A stretch of DNA of 64,000 bases from Cohnella sp. AR92 (GTDB lineage Bacteria > Bacillota > Bacilli > Paenibacillales > Paenibacillaceae): assembly GCF_003990975.1 (NCBI RefSeq), contig NZ_RZJR01000001.1, forward strand, positions 1 through 64,000, read 5' to 3'. Shown here in pieces: positions 11,480 through 20,322 of the stretch. The notes beneath the pieces were generated by a model. That model was not told where the DNA came from. It saw only the letters and a list, made by a program, of their open reading frames with translations, and did no database searches. A program made the position numbers and the translations under genes. Within the stretch, counting starts at the first letter, position 1. Each line of letters begins with the position of its first letter.

Positions 11480-11930
11480 ATGAAGTCACTCCTTTACCGA
11501 TCAGGCGGACATGGGCATTCTACTGTCGAATGAACACGACGCTATTAGTTATCCACACAACCAACGGAATTATTTCTAGGCTTGTCCGCAGATTATGGAT
11601 GTTGTTCACAAAGTTATACACAAGCTGTTGATAAAATCAGGCCGATTGGATGATATCCACGGAGAAAGATAGAACTAATCATAGCAGATGAAACCGCTAA
11701 ATTCAACGAAATGAGCCATGTTATCCACAAATTCAATAACTTGTGGATTAAAACTGTGCACAACACTAGATATTGTTGATACATTGTGAGCCTATTCGAC
11801 AAAACCCCTGATTATCCGAAATTTCGACTAAATGTTATTCACATGTGCATAATGAAATAGCCTGACGAAATTACTCACAATTCGTTTTTTATTTTTCATT
11901 ACTATATAGAAGCTGTGGAGAACGGAGTCG
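11480..11930. other. oriC: oriC DnaA-box cluster upstream of dnaA
   Basis: 548 bases without genes between dnaA and rpmH. Perfect TTATCCACA boxes lie at 11549-11557 and 11721-11729. One-mismatch boxes lie at 11614-11622, 11626-11634 (minus), 11742-11750 (minus), 11835-11843, 11844-11852 (minus) and 11914-11922 (minus). Several two-mismatch sites fill the gaps. The density is far above background and matches the upstream half of a bipartite Bacillus-type origin. Confidence 0.92.
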
Positions 11931-11960
11931 ACTCCAAAAAACGTCAAATCAGCAAGCTGC

Positions 11961-11990
11961 TTGACTTTTGGGCGGGTGTTATGGTTTAAT
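11961..11990 (+). promoter_or_regulatory. rpmH promoter
   Basis: TTGACT (11961-11966) and TTTAAT (11985-11990) separated by 18 bp, placing transcription start near 11998, about 30 bases before the rpmH start. It lies at the right edge of the oriC box cluster. Confidence 0.65.
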
Positions 11991-12027
11991 TTAAAGACCT
12001 GAGTTTTTAAGTAAGGGGGTATGATCT

Positions 12028-12162
12028 GTGGGTCCTACATTTAAACCGAATGTAAGCAAGCGCAAGAAGGTTCACGGCTTCCGTAGCCGCATGAGCTCCA
12101 AGAACGGACGCAAAGTTCTGAAGGCTCGTCGTCAAAAAGGTCGCAAAGTGCTGTCTGCTTAA
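12028..12162 (+). CDS. rpmH: 50S ribosomal protein L34
   Basis: 44 codons beginning GTG at 12028: after the initiator come [20 protein letters not shown] and the basic tail ending KVLSA, the whole of the L34 family. The GTG start is set by the AAGGGGG ribosome-binding site at 12013-12019; the ATG at 12021 is out of frame. L34 is the first gene of the arm opposite dnaA in nearly all Bacillota and many other bacteria. Confidence 0.97.
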   Translation: MGPTFKPNVSKRKKVHGFRSRMSSKNGRKVLKARRQKGRKVLSA

Positions 12163-12170
12163 AGATAAAG

Positions 12171-12194
12171 AGACCACGTCAGGTGGTCTTTTTT
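12171..12194 (+). terminator. Terminator/attenuator between rpmH and rnpA
   Basis: AGACCAC (12171-12177), loop GTCA, GGTGGTCT (12182-12189) and a run of T to 12194. It lies 8 bases after the rpmH stop and would lower rnpA expression relative to L34. Confidence 0.85.
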
Positions 12195-12254
12195 CTTTAT
12201 ATTGGGATCATAATAGAAGGAATAAGGAACGAATGGGTCGAGGGACGGTGTAAA

Positions 12255-12695
12255 ATGCAGAGGAAGCTGCGCCTTCGGAACAGAGAGGACTTCAACCGGA
12301 TTTACCGGCAAGGGCAATCGTTCGCGAACTCCCAATTCGTCGTCTATTGGCGCAAGTGGCCGCAGAATGAGCAATTCCGGTTAGGAATCTCCGCCAGCAG
12401 CAAGCTAGGGGGAGCGGTTGTCCGCAATCGGCTGAGACGAATGATCAAGGAGATCGTGAGGCTCAACGCAAGCAAGATCAACAGCGGACTGGATCTTATT
12501 TTAATAGTAAGAAAGCCGGCGTTGAACTTGCCGTATCCGGAGATGGAGAAAAGCCTGCTGCACGTTCTCCGCAAGGCCGGATTGACGAAAGGATCGACGG
12601 CCCCGCCACGCAAAACATACGGCAAAAAAAATGCGGGAGGAAGCGCTCCTTCGAACTCGAAGAACAGCGGTCCTCGTGCTTTTCTTTGCCTTTAA
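12255..12695 (+). CDS. rnpA: Ribonuclease P protein component
   Basis: 146 residues from ATG 12255. LRLRNREDFNRIYRQGQSFAN, RLGISASSKLGGAVVRNRLRR (the RNR-type RNA-binding motif) and LIVRKPALNLPY identify the RNase P protein, which helps the catalytic RNA mature tRNA 5' ends. The frame is open further upstream to a GTG inside the terminator (12183), but homology begins at 12255. The C-terminal 30 residues (Lys, Gly, Ser, Asn rich) extend beyond the roughly 115-120 residues usual for the family. Confidence 0.95.
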   Translation: MQRKLRLRNREDFNRIYRQGQSFANSQFVVYWRKWPQNEQFRLGISASSKLGGAVVRNRLRRMIKEIVRLNASKINSGLDLILIVRKPALNLPYPEMEKSLLHVLRKAGLTKGSTAPPRKTYGKKNAGGSAPSNSKNSGPRAFLCL

Positions 12696-12806
12696 TAGTA
12701 TGTTATAGTGTTTTTATGTGAATAACCTTTGTCTGATGACGCTCGGTAGGCTGCTGAGGCCTATTCGTCATGGGATAAACAGGGGATAGGCAAGCAGGAG
12801 AGGGGT

Positions 12807-13670
12807 TTGCACGTGTTCTTGTTGCGCAATCGCAAGATGTGGGTTCTCCTAAGTTCTCTGTCCGCGCTCGTTCTGCTGTCTGGCTGTACGCCTAACGCGG
12901 CAATGAAGACGACGGAGGAACTGAAGAATTCTCAAGGTTGGTGGGACAGTAACGTTGTTTATTGGTTCTCGCTCATGTTGGACAAGTTCGCGGATTGGTT
13001 CGGCGGGTCGTACGGGATCTCGATCCTGCTGCTCACCATCATTGTCCGGACTATCATTTTGCCGCTAAGCATTAAGCAATTCAGGAATTCGAAAGCGATG
13101 CAGAAGCTGCAGCCGGAGATGGTCAAGCTTCGCGAGAAGTTTAAAGACGATCCGCGCAAGCAGCAGGAAGAGATGATGAAGCTCTACCAGGAGCATCAGG
13201 TCAATCCTCTCGCCGGATGTCTGCCGCTTATCGTCCAGATGCCGATCTTTATCGCATTGTATCGCGCGATTACCGTGAATCAGCCGATTCATGCGCATGA
13301 GTTCTTGTGGCTTCAATTAGGCGAGAAGGATCCTTATTATATCTTGCCGGTCATCGCGGCGTGTACGACGTTCGTTCAATCGTACATGATGATGACGATG
13401 AATCCGCAGCAGCAGATGGGCCCGATGAAAGCACTCATGTTCGTCTTCCCGATCATGATCTTCGTCATGGCGATCAACTTCCCGTCCGCTCTGCCGCTTT
13501 ACTGGATTTACACGAACCTCTACACCATCATTCAGAACTATTTCATGTATGGACGTTCGCCGAAACCGGAAGGTACAGGCAAGGAGGCCATGCCTAATGA
13601 AAAAGCTGGTGGCAATCGGAAAAACAGTGGAAGCGGCGGTAAAAAACGGTCTAAGTCAACTAGGCGTTGA
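12807..13670 (+). CDS. yidC: Membrane protein insertase YidC (SpoIIIJ/OxaA type)
   Basis: 287 residues. An N-terminal lipoprotein signal with lipobox LSGC (Cys near residue 27) is followed by five membrane segments typical of Gram-positive YidC1: the first at about 63-85, then the cytoplasmic hairpin rich in Lys/Gln (95-130), and the LAGCLPLIVQMPIFIALYRAI segment. The tail is basic and ends KKRSKSTRR. It inserts membrane proteins with or without Sec. TTG at 12807 has AGGAG 6 bases upstream; the GTG at 12813 is an alternative. The last 74 bases overlap jag. A hairpin in the leader (about 12736-12771) is unexplained. Confidence 0.95.
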   Translation: MHVFLLRNRKMWVLLSSLSALVLLSGCTPNAAMKTTEELKNSQGWWDSNVVYWFSLMLDKFADWFGGSYGISILLLTIIVRTIILPLSIKQFRNSKAMQKLQPEMVKLREKFKDDPRKQQEEMMKLYQEHQVNPLAGCLPLIVQMPIFIALYRAITVNQPIHAHEFLWLQLGEKDPYYILPVIAACTTFVQSYMMMTMNPQQQMGPMKALMFVFPIMIFVMAINFPSALPLYWIYTNLYTIIQNYFMYGRSPKPEGTGKEAMPNEKAGGNRKNSGSGGKKRSKSTRR

Positions 13671-14214
13671 GGAAGATCGCGTTCAGGTGTCCATCCTTGA
13701 GCATCCTAGCCGAGGGTTATTCGGACTCTTCGGATCCAAGGATGCCAAGGTGGAACTTGAAGTGAAGCCGGACGGCATAGAAGAAGCGATCTCGTTTCTT
13801 CAGGAAGTCACGGGCGCTATGGATCTTCAAGTGAAGGTCGAACGGAATGAGGGTTCGGATCACACCACGATCAATCTGACGGGCAACGATCTCGGAATTC
13901 TGATCGGGCGCAGAGGTCAGACGCTGGATTCCTTGCAGTACCTGGCGAATATCGTGGCCAATCGGCATTCCGACAAGCACCTGAGAATCGTACTGGATGC
14001 AGAGAAATTCCGGGAGCGCCGCAAGCAGACCCTTGAAGCGCTGTCGGATAGAATGGCGAATCGAGTCATTCGCTCGAGGCGTGAAGTGGTGCTGGAGCCG
14101 ATGTCTTCTCAGGAACGCAAGATCATCCATTCCTGGCTTCAATCCAATCCTCATGTGAAGACGTACAGTCAAGGCGATGAACCGAATCGAAGCATCGTCA
14201 TTGCCCCAAAGTAA
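13597..14214 (+). CDS. jag: RNA-binding protein Jag/KhpB (SpoIIIJ-associated)
   Basis: 205 residues: Jag_N domain (MKKLVAIGKTVEAAVKNGL..., 1-50), KH domain (about 70-145, with GILIGRRGQTLDSLQYLAN) and R3H domain (about 145-205, with SSQERKIIHSWLQ). It binds RNA and influences cell-wall and division proteins in Firmicutes. ATG 13597 follows AAGGAGG by 9 bases. The start lies inside yidC, 74 bases before its stop, in another frame. The frame is open further upstream (13549) but without homology. Confidence 0.95.
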   Translation: MKKLVAIGKTVEAAVKNGLSQLGVEEDRVQVSILEHPSRGLFGLFGSKDAKVELEVKPDGIEEAISFLQEVTGAMDLQVKVERNEGSDHTTINLTGNDLGILIGRRGQTLDSLQYLANIVANRHSDKHLRIVLDAEKFRERRKQTLEALSDRMANRVIRSRREVVLEPMSSQERKIIHSWLQSNPHVKTYSQGDEPNRSIVIAPK

Positions 14215-14228
14215 ATCGATCGCAACTA

Positions 14229-14268
14229 CGCAATGGCTTCCGCATCGCAGCGGATCATTGCGTTTTTT
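14229..14268 (+). terminator. Terminator of the rpmH-jag unit
   Basis: CGCAATGG... pairs with ...ATCATTGCG (arms 14229-14243 and 14248-14262) and is followed by TTTTTTCTT, 14 bases after the jag stop. Confidence 0.85.
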
Positions 14269-14296
14269 CTTATAGCATAGAAGCAAAAGAGGGAGC

Positions 14297-15676
14297 ATGA
14301 TGACAGAAGATACAATTGCCGCGGTAGCGACGGCGTTAGGAGAGGGAAGCATCGCTGTCGTTAGAGTCAGCGGTCCGGAAGCAATCGAGAAGACGGCTTC
14401 CCTATTCAAGTCCAAGACGGACCTAAGATCCGCGGAATCGCATACCGTGAATTACGGGTGGATTCGGGATCCTCAGGATGGTTCCATCGTGGATGAAGTG
14501 TTGGTTACGATCATGAAGGGACCGCGCTCCTTCACGGCGGAGGATGTTGTAGAGATCAGCACCCATGGCGGAATCGTCGCGGTACAAGCGGTGCTCGAAC
14601 TCGTTCTCCGCAGCGGAGTGAGGATGGCCGAGCCGGGTGAATTCACGAAGCGTGCCTTCCTCAACGGACGCATCGATCTCGCTCAAGCGGAAGCGGTCAT
14701 CGACTTGATTCGATCGAAGTCGAACCGCGCGTTCCAGGTAGCAAGGAAGCAGGCGGAAGGCGCTCTATCGAAGAAAATCGTACCCTTGCGGCAGCAGCTC
14801 ATTGAGTTATTGGCCCATGTGGAAGTAAATATCGATTATCCCGAGCACGATGTAGCAGAGATGACGAGCGCGGCCATTACGGAGACTTGCCTTAAAGCGA
14901 AAGCGACCGTCGAAGAGCTTCTAAAAACGGCTGCGGAAGGCAAAATATTACGAGAAGGCATCGTAACCGCGATCGTAGGTCGTCCAAACGCGGGCAAGTC
15001 GTCTCTGCTGAATGCGTTGGCTCAAGAAAATAAGGCGATCGTGACGGATATCCCCGGAACGACACGGGATATTGTCGAGGAGTCGGTATCGCTGTCCGGC
15101 ATTCCGCTGCGGCTTCTCGATACGGCAGGCATTCGGGAGACGAGCGACGTGGTCGAACGAATCGGAGTGGAGCGTTCGCGAGGAGCCTTGCTGGACGCCG
15201 ATCTAATCCTTCTCGTGCTCAACCATAACGAGAAGCTGCATGATGACGAGCGCGAGCTGCTTGACGAGTTAGCGGATCGACCGGTTATCATTGTGGTGAA
15301 CAAGATGGATCTGGAAGGCCATCTGGAGCTTATGGAGATTGAATCGAGGTTCCCTAGGGAGCGGATCGTGCCCATCTCGGCGAAGGAAGGGACCGGAATC
15401 GGCCAATTGGAGAAAGCGGTGTCGGATCTATTCTTCGGAGGAAGCCTCGAGAGCGAGGATCTCACATACGTGAGCAATGCGCGGCACATCGCGCTTCTTC
15501 ATCAGACCATTCAATCGTTGTCGGATGCGGCGGAAGCGGCGAACTCGGGCATCCCGATCGATCTGATCCAGATCGATCTGGCGCGGGCTTGGGAGCTGCT
15601 CGGAGAGATTGTCGGCGATTCGGTAGGCGAATCGTTGCTCGATCAGATTTTCTCCCAATTCTGTCTTGGCAAATAA
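14297..15676 (+). CDS. mnmE: tRNA modification GTPase MnmE
   Basis: 459 residues: N-terminal folate-binding domain (1-120), helical domain, and an inserted G domain with G1 GRPNAGKSS (about 228-236), G3 DTAG and G4 NKMD, ending with the C-terminal FCLGK cysteine motif. With MnmG it forms the (carboxymethyl)aminomethyl group on U34 of several tRNAs. Two consecutive ATG codons (14297 and 14300) are possible starts; spacing to GAGGG favours the second slightly. MnmG follows 34 bases later. Confidence 0.97.
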   Translation: MMTEDTIAAVATALGEGSIAVVRVSGPEAIEKTASLFKSKTDLRSAESHTVNYGWIRDPQDGSIVDEVLVTIMKGPRSFTAEDVVEISTHGGIVAVQAVLELVLRSGVRMAEPGEFTKRAFLNGRIDLAQAEAVIDLIRSKSNRAFQVARKQAEGALSKKIVPLRQQLIELLAHVEVNIDYPEHDVAEMTSAAITETCLKAKATVEELLKTAAEGKILREGIVTAIVGRPNAGKSSLLNALAQENKAIVTDIPGTTRDIVEESVSLSGIPLRLLDTAGIRETSDVVERIGVERSRGALLDADLILLVLNHNEKLHDDERELLDELADRPVIIVVNKMDLEGHLELMEIESRFPRERIVPISAKEGTGIGQLEKAVSDLFFGGSLESEDLTYVSNARHIALLHQTIQSLSDAAEAANSGIPIDLIQIDLARAWELLGEIVGDSVGESLLDQIFSQFCLGK

Positions 15677-15710
15677 TTGGCTTGCGTTAGTTTAGAGGAG
15701 GAATGAAGCT

Positions 15711-17609
15711 ATGGGATATGCAGCGGGAGAATACGACGTTATCGTCATCGGTGCCGGTCATGCAGGATGCGAAGCGGCACTCGCCGCCGCCCGTATGGGC
15801 TGCGAGACGCTTCTGCTTACGATAAATCTGGATATGGTTGCTTTTATGCCTTGCAACCCGTCGGTCGGCGGACCGGCGAAAGGGCACGTGGTTCGGGAGA
15901 TCGATGCGCTTGGCGGAGAGATGGGCCGGAACATCGACAAGACTTTTATCCAGATGAGAATGCTGAATACGGGGAAAGGACCTGCCGTTCATGCGCTTCG
16001 CGCGCAAGCGGATAAGTTCCTGTACCAGCACACGATGAAGGAGACGATCGAGAAGCAAGAACGGTTGACTCTTCGCCAAGGACTGGCGGAAGACCTCATC
16101 GTAGAAGACGGCGTCTGCTGCGGGGTGATTACGAAGACAGGCGCGGAATACCGGGCCAAGACGGTCGTTCTCACGACAGGCACTTATCTTCGCGGCAAAG
16201 TCATTATGGGCGAATTGATGTACGAGAGCGGACCGAATAATCAACAGCCGGCCGTCAAGCTGTCCGAATCCCTGCGGAACCTGGGGCTGCAGCTGGTGAG
16301 GTTCAAGACGGGCACGCCGCCTCGCGTTCATGAAGATACCATCGACTTCAGCAAGACGGAGATTCAACCGGGGGATGAGAAGCCGAAGTATTTCTCCTTC
16401 GAGACGGAGTACATGGAGCATGCGAATAATCAAATTCCATGCTGGCTGACCTATACGTCGGAGGAGACTCACCAGATCATTAATGACAACCTGCACCGGG
16501 CTCCAATGTTTACCGGGGTTATCGAAGGAACGGGCCCTCGCTATTGCCCTTCGATCGAAGACAAGATCGTTCGTTTCGCCGACAAGCCGAAGCATCAGAT
16601 CTTCTTGGAGCCGGAAGGCCGCAATACGAAGGAATATTACGTTCAAGGGCTGTCGACAAGCATGCCGGAGGACGTTCAGTTGCAAATCCTCAGATCCGTA
16701 CCGGGTCTCGAGAAGGTGGAGATGATGAGAACGGGTTATGCCATCGAGTACGATGCGGTGGTGCCGACCCAGCTCTGGCCATCCCTTGAGACGAAGATCA
16801 TCCCGAATCTCTTCACGGCTGGACAGATCAATGGGACTTCCGGTTATGAAGAGGCCGCGGGGCAAGGCATTATGGCAGGAATTAATGCCGCCCGCAAGGC
16901 GAAAGGGGAGGAGTCCGTTGTCATCGAGCGTTCGGCCGGTTATATCGGCGTTATGATCGACGACTTGGTGACCAAAGGCACGAACGAACCCTACCGTTTG
17001 CTGACTTCTCGTGCGGAATATCGTTTGCTGTTGCGTCATGACAACGCCGATCTTCGCCTGACGCCGCTCGGTCACGAGATCGGGTTGATCACCGATGCCC
17101 GTTACGAGAAATTCCTGGAGAAGAAAGCCCTGGTCGAAGGGGAAATCAATCGTCTGAAGGAGACGAAGTTCCGTCCGGATGAAGAGGTTCAAGCCATGCT
17201 GGCCGGCCTTGAGTCGGCTCCGATACAGAATACGACCGACGGGTTAACGTTGCTCCGCCGCCCGGAAGTATCCTATGCGGATATTGAACGAATCTCCCCA
17301 TCTCCTGTCGAGTTGACGGAGGATATGAAGGAACAAGTCGAGATTCAAACGAAGTATACCGGCTATATCGAGAAACAATTGCTCCAAGTCGAACGACTGA
17401 ACAAGATGGAGAAGAAGAAAATACCGGACGATATCGATTACTCGATCATTCACGGACTCGCTACGGAAGCGCGGCAGAAGCTGGATAAGATTCGTCCATT
17501 ATCGCTCGGTCAAGCTTCCCGCATATCGGGCGTGACGCCGGCGGATCTCTCGATTCTCCTTATCCACCTGGAACACTACAATCGAGTAACGGCAGCGAGG
17601 GGATCTTGA
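15711..17609 (+). CDS. mnmG: tRNA uridine 5-carboxymethylaminomethyl modification enzyme MnmG (GidA)
   Basis: 632 residues with an N-terminal FAD-binding motif [12 protein letters not shown] (about 11-22), [12 protein letters not shown] and the [16 protein letters not shown] signature, and the C-terminal helical MnmE-binding region. It is the FAD enzyme partner of MnmE. ATG follows AGAGGAGG. Its stop TGA overlaps the rsmG ATG (TGATG), indicating translational coupling. Confidence 0.98.
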   Translation: MGYAAGEYDVIVIGAGHAGCEAALAAARMGCETLLLTINLDMVAFMPCNPSVGGPAKGHVVREIDALGGEMGRNIDKTFIQMRMLNTGKGPAVHALRAQADKFLYQHTMKETIEKQERLTLRQGLAEDLIVEDGVCCGVITKTGAEYRAKTVVLTTGTYLRGKVIMGELMYESGPNNQQPAVKLSESLRNLGLQLVRFKTGTPPRVHEDTIDFSKTEIQPGDEKPKYFSFETEYMEHANNQIPCWLTYTSEETHQIINDNLHRAPMFTGVIEGTGPRYCPSIEDKIVRFADKPKHQIFLEPEGRNTKEYYVQGLSTSMPEDVQLQILRSVPGLEKVEMMRTGYAIEYDAVVPTQLWPSLETKIIPNLFTAGQINGTSGYEEAAGQGIMAGINAARKAKGEESVVIERSAGYIGVMIDDLVTKGTNEPYRLLTSRAEYRLLLRHDNADLRLTPLGHEIGLITDARYEKFLEKKALVEGEINRLKETKFRPDEEVQAMLAGLESAPIQNTTDGLTLLRRPEVSYADIERISPSPVELTEDMKEQVEIQTKYTGYIEKQLLQVERLNKMEKKKIPDDIDYSIIHGLATEARQKLDKIRPLSLGQASRISGVTPADLSILLIHLEHYNRVTAARGS

Positions 17610-18358
17610 TGGACGATCCGCAGAAGTGGTTGCAGCAGCAGGCGAGGGAATTGGAACTTGAATTATCGGACAGTCAATTGTCTCAGTTCGAACAATACTA
17701 TCGCTTGCTTGTGGAATGGAACGAAAAAATGAATTTAACGGGGATAACGGAACGGGATGCCGTCTATGAGAAGCATTTCTACGATTCGTTAACGGTTGCT
17801 CTTGCCGCCGACCTATCCATAGCCGGAACTTCCATAGCAGATATCGGCTCCGGCGCCGGCTTCCCGTCGATCCCTCTGAAGATTGCTTTTCCCGAGCTGA
17901 AGGTTACGATTATCGATTCGCTGGCTAAGCGAATCCGTTTCCTCGAAGAAGTCGTTGCCAGGCTAGGACTCGCCAACGTTGCTTGCGTTCACGGCAGGGC
18001 GGAGGATATCGCCAGACTTCCGGAGCACCGCGATCAATATGACGTCGTCACCGCCCGCGCGGTCGCGCGCCTTGCGGGGTTGAATGAGCTTTGCCTTCCA
18101 TTCGCGAAGACAGGCGGCGTCTTCATCTCCATGAAGGGTTCGGATATTCAGGAGGAGCTAGAGGAGAGCCGTTTCAGCCTTGGCAAGCTCGGCGCCAAAC
18201 TGGCGGAAGTGAAGCGTCTGGAATTGCCGATCGAGAAATCCGAACGTCATCTGATCATGATGACTAAGATAAGCGCAACGGCCAAAGCCTATCCGCGCAA
18301 AGCAGGCGTGCCCCTTAAATCTCCGCTGCTGGCTTCCTCAAGCGGAGTGCGGTTGTAA
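17609..18358 (+). CDS. rsmG: 16S rRNA (guanine527-N7)-methyltransferase RsmG (GidB)
   Basis: 249 residues. YRLLVEWNEKMNLTGI near the N terminus and IADIGSGAGFPSIPLKI (SAM-binding motif I, about 72-88) are diagnostic. It methylates G527 of 16S rRNA; loss gives low-level streptomycin resistance in other bacteria. ATG at 17609 overlaps the mnmG stop by one base; a TTG one codon earlier is closer to the GAGGGG and less likely. The tail of about 20 residues is basic and variable. Confidence 0.97.
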   Translation: MDDPQKWLQQQARELELELSDSQLSQFEQYYRLLVEWNEKMNLTGITERDAVYEKHFYDSLTVALAADLSIAGTSIADIGSGAGFPSIPLKIAFPELKVTIIDSLAKRIRFLEEVVARLGLANVACVHGRAEDIARLPEHRDQYDVVTARAVARLAGLNELCLPFAKTGGVFISMKGSDIQEELEESRFSLGKLGAKLAEVKRLELPIEKSERHLIMMTKISATAKAYPRKAGVPLKSPLLASSSGVRL

Positions 18359-18391
18359 AACGAAGTTCATGAGAGATTATTGCACCCGAAT

Positions 18392-18407
18392 TGTTCCACG
18401 TGAAACA
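18392..18407. promoter_or_regulatory. parS: parS site (ParB/Spo0J binding), copy 1
   Basis: TGTTCCACGTGAAACA differs from the Bacillus consensus TGTTTCACGTGAAACA at one position. It lies between rsmG and noc and forms the left arm of the hairpin described at 18392-18451. Confidence 0.93.
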
Positions 18408-18428
18408 GTAAACTTCTGAGTTCAGAAG

Positions 18429-18444
18429 TGTTTCACGTGGAACA
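18429..18444. promoter_or_regulatory. parS: parS site, copy 2
   Basis: TGTTTCACGTGGAACA, one mismatch from consensus and the exact reverse complement of copy 1. Confidence 0.93.
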
Positions 18445-18542
18445 TTTTTTTGTTTTCATGGCACTTCCAAGTACGTTGCTAGCCCCCAAACCTATGAAAG
18501 TTTTTTCAATAGAAGGAAATGGCGGTCTGACAACGAATATAC

Positions 18543-18605
18543 TATAATAAGAAGTAACCGGTGTGCCGCACAGGCGCCAATTGGCGCAAATTGGCGGCGC
18601 TTTTT
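18543..18605 (+). terminator. Possible promoter plus attenuator hairpin upstream of noc
   Basis: A TATAAT (18543-18548) without a clear -35 is followed 25 bases later by GCGCCAATT (18574-18582), loop GGCGCA, and AATTGGC-G-GC, then TTTTT (18601-18605). The hairpin lies 58 bases before the noc start and 120 bases after the rsmG terminator, so it may terminate a short leader RNA and limit noc expression. Confidence 0.45.
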
Positions 18606-18663
18606 CGTCGCTATATGCATTATTTGCATGTTAAGATTAGGAGAACGTGGTGGTCCTATTAAG

Positions 18664-19482
18664 ATGAGAGAACCGTTGTCGCGTATTTTTGGGCTGTCGG
18701 ATCGTAACGGCCATGAAGAAGTCAGACAGATTGCCATAGCAGACATTGTGCCGAGTCCCTACCAACCGCGATCGGTATTTGATGATGACAAGATCGACGA
18801 GCTCTGCCAGACGATCAAGACTCACGGCGTGATTCAACCAATCGTCGTTCGCCTTCGCAATGGCAAACACGAGATTATCGCCGGAGAGAGAAGATGGCGG
18901 GCGGTAACGAAGCTTGGTTGGGAACAAATCCCCGCGATTATTCGCGAAATCAACGATTCTCAGGCGGCATCCGTTGCGCTGATCGAGAACCTGCAGCGCG
19001 AGAATCTTACGTCTATCGAAGAAGCGGTAGCTTATCAGAAACTGATGGAGCTTCATCAATTGACTCAAGAGAGTCTCGCCCAACGGCTAGGCAAGAGCCA
19101 ATCGACGATCGCGAACAAGATCAGGCTTCTTCAGCTAGGGGACACCGTGAAGAATGCGTTGATGGAACGCAAGATTACGGAGCGTCACGCAAGAGCGATG
19201 CTTGCTCTTCCGACGGAAGAATGGCAGAACAAGATTCTTCAAGAAGTAATCGAGAAGGACCTTAACGTGAAACAGACGGAGACAAGGATTGCTTTCCAGT
19301 TAGAACTGGACAAGAAGCCGAAGAGCCGTCGAGTATCGTTCACCAAGGATATCCGGCTTGCGATCAATACTATCCGTCAGTCTGTCAGCATGGTTAACGG
19401 CTCGGGCATTCCGATTAAGTCCAGCGAACGGGATTGCGACGATCATATCGAGATTGTCATTCGCATTCCGAAGAAGAAATAA
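18664..19482 (+). CDS. noc: Nucleoid occlusion protein Noc (ParB family)
   Basis: 272 residues. The N-terminal [15 protein letters not shown] matches the amphipathic membrane-targeting helix of Noc. Next come the ParB-type CTPase domain ([20 protein letters not shown], about 30-125) and a helix-turn-helix ([18 protein letters not shown], about 140-157). Noc binds its own sites and blocks Z-ring assembly over the nucleoid. The frame opens at ATG 18628, but the family start is at 18664; the upstream AGGAG does not fit it well, so translation may be weak. It is a paralogue of spo0J two genes on. Confidence 0.93.
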   Translation: MREPLSRIFGLSDRNGHEEVRQIAIADIVPSPYQPRSVFDDDKIDELCQTIKTHGVIQPIVVRLRNGKHEIIAGERRWRAVTKLGWEQIPAIIREINDSQAASVALIENLQRENLTSIEEAVAYQKLMELHQLTQESLAQRLGKSQSTIANKIRLLQLGDTVKNALMERKITERHARAMLALPTEEWQNKILQEVIEKDLNVKQTETRIAFQLELDKKPKSRRVSFTKDIRLAINTIRQSVSMVNGSGIPIKSSERDCDDHIEIVIRIPKKK

Positions 19483-19548
19483 GAGGGGGCTCGCCAGTCC
19501 TCTTTGCTTGTTAGGCTTGCATAGGCAGTAAATAATGAGGTGAATGTT

Positions 19549-20322
19549 TTGTCAAAGATTATTGCCGTTGCTAATCAGAAGGGCGGGGTCGGCAAGACGA
19601 CGACTGCCGTTAATTTAGGCGCTTGCTTATCGACGTTGGGACGGAAGGTTCTCATTGTCGATATCGACCCCCAAGGCAACACGACAAGCGGCATCGGGGT
19701 TAGCAAGGCGGATGCGGAATATTGCATTTACGATATTCTGATCAATGATATTCATCCTAAACAGGCCATCGTCGATACGGGCTTGCCGAATCTGAAGATG
19801 ATCCCTGCTACGATTCAATTGGCGGGCGCCGAGATCGAGCTCGTGCCGACCATCTCGCGGGAGATTCGGCTGAAGAAGGCGCTTGGCTTGGTGCGCAATG
19901 AATTCGATTATATTCTGATCGATTGCCCGCCATCCCTCGGAATTCTGACAATCAATTCGCTCACGGCGGCGGATTCCGTCTTGATTCCTATCCAGTGCGA
20001 GTACTATGCCCTTGAAGGGCTTAGTCAGCTGCTGAATACGATTCGTCTTGTTCAGAAGCACTTGAACACGTCCTTGCAGATCGAAGGCGTTCTGCTCACG
20101 ATGTTCGACGCGAGAACGAACCTGGGCATCCAGGTTATCGAAGAGGTAAAGAAGTACTTCCAACAGAAGGTTTACCAAACGGTCATTCCGCGGAATGTAC
20201 GATTGGGCGAAGCGCCTTCCCATGGCCAATCCATTATTACTTACGATCCTAAATCCAAAGGCGCCGAGGTCTATCTCGAGCTGGCTAAGGAAGTGATTAC
20301 GTATGAGCAAGCGGCTAGGTAA
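19549..20322 (+). CDS. soj: Chromosome partitioning ATPase Soj (ParA)
   Basis: 257 residues from TTG 19549. MSKIIAVANQKGGVGKTTTA contains the deviant Walker A (KGGVGKTT, 11-18), with DIDPQGN and the switch II IDCPPSLG. The GTG three codons earlier (19540) lies inside the TGAGGTG ribosome-binding site, so TTG is preferred. Soj dimerises on ATP, binds DNA and regulates DnaA and segregation with Spo0J. It overlaps spo0J by 20 bases. Confidence 0.96.
   Translation: MSKIIAVANQKGGVGKTTTAVNLGACLSTLGRKVLIVDIDPQGNTTSGIGVSKADAEYCIYDILINDIHPKQAIVDTGLPNLKMIPATIQLAGAEIELVPTISREIRLKKALGLVRNEFDYILIDCPPSLGILTINSLTAADSVLIPIQCEYYALEGLSQLLNTIRLVQKHLNTSLQIEGVLLTMFDARTNLGIQVIEEVKKYFQQKVYQTVIPRNVRLGEAPSHGQSIITYDPKSKGAEVYLELAKEVITYEQAAR

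Larger units (their letters stand above)
18392..18451 (+). terminator. rsmG terminator hairpin built from two parS sites
   Basis: Copy 1 of parS pairs with copy 2 (18429-18444) over 15 bp. Beyond a 5-base bulge on the left arm the stem continues with ACTTCTG/CAGAAGT. The 3' arm runs straight into seven T residues (18445-18451). This has all features of an intrinsic terminator for the mnmE-mnmG-rsmG transcript while also presenting two ParB-loading sites in the DNA. Confidence 0.8.

Noticed and set aside
12183..12254. Upstream start for rnpA at GTG 12183
   Set aside because: It lies inside the rpmH terminator stem, and homology begins only at 12255.
15687..17192. 501-codon minus-strand ORF opposite mnmG
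   Set aside because: Shadow of mnmG; the sense frame is fully explained.
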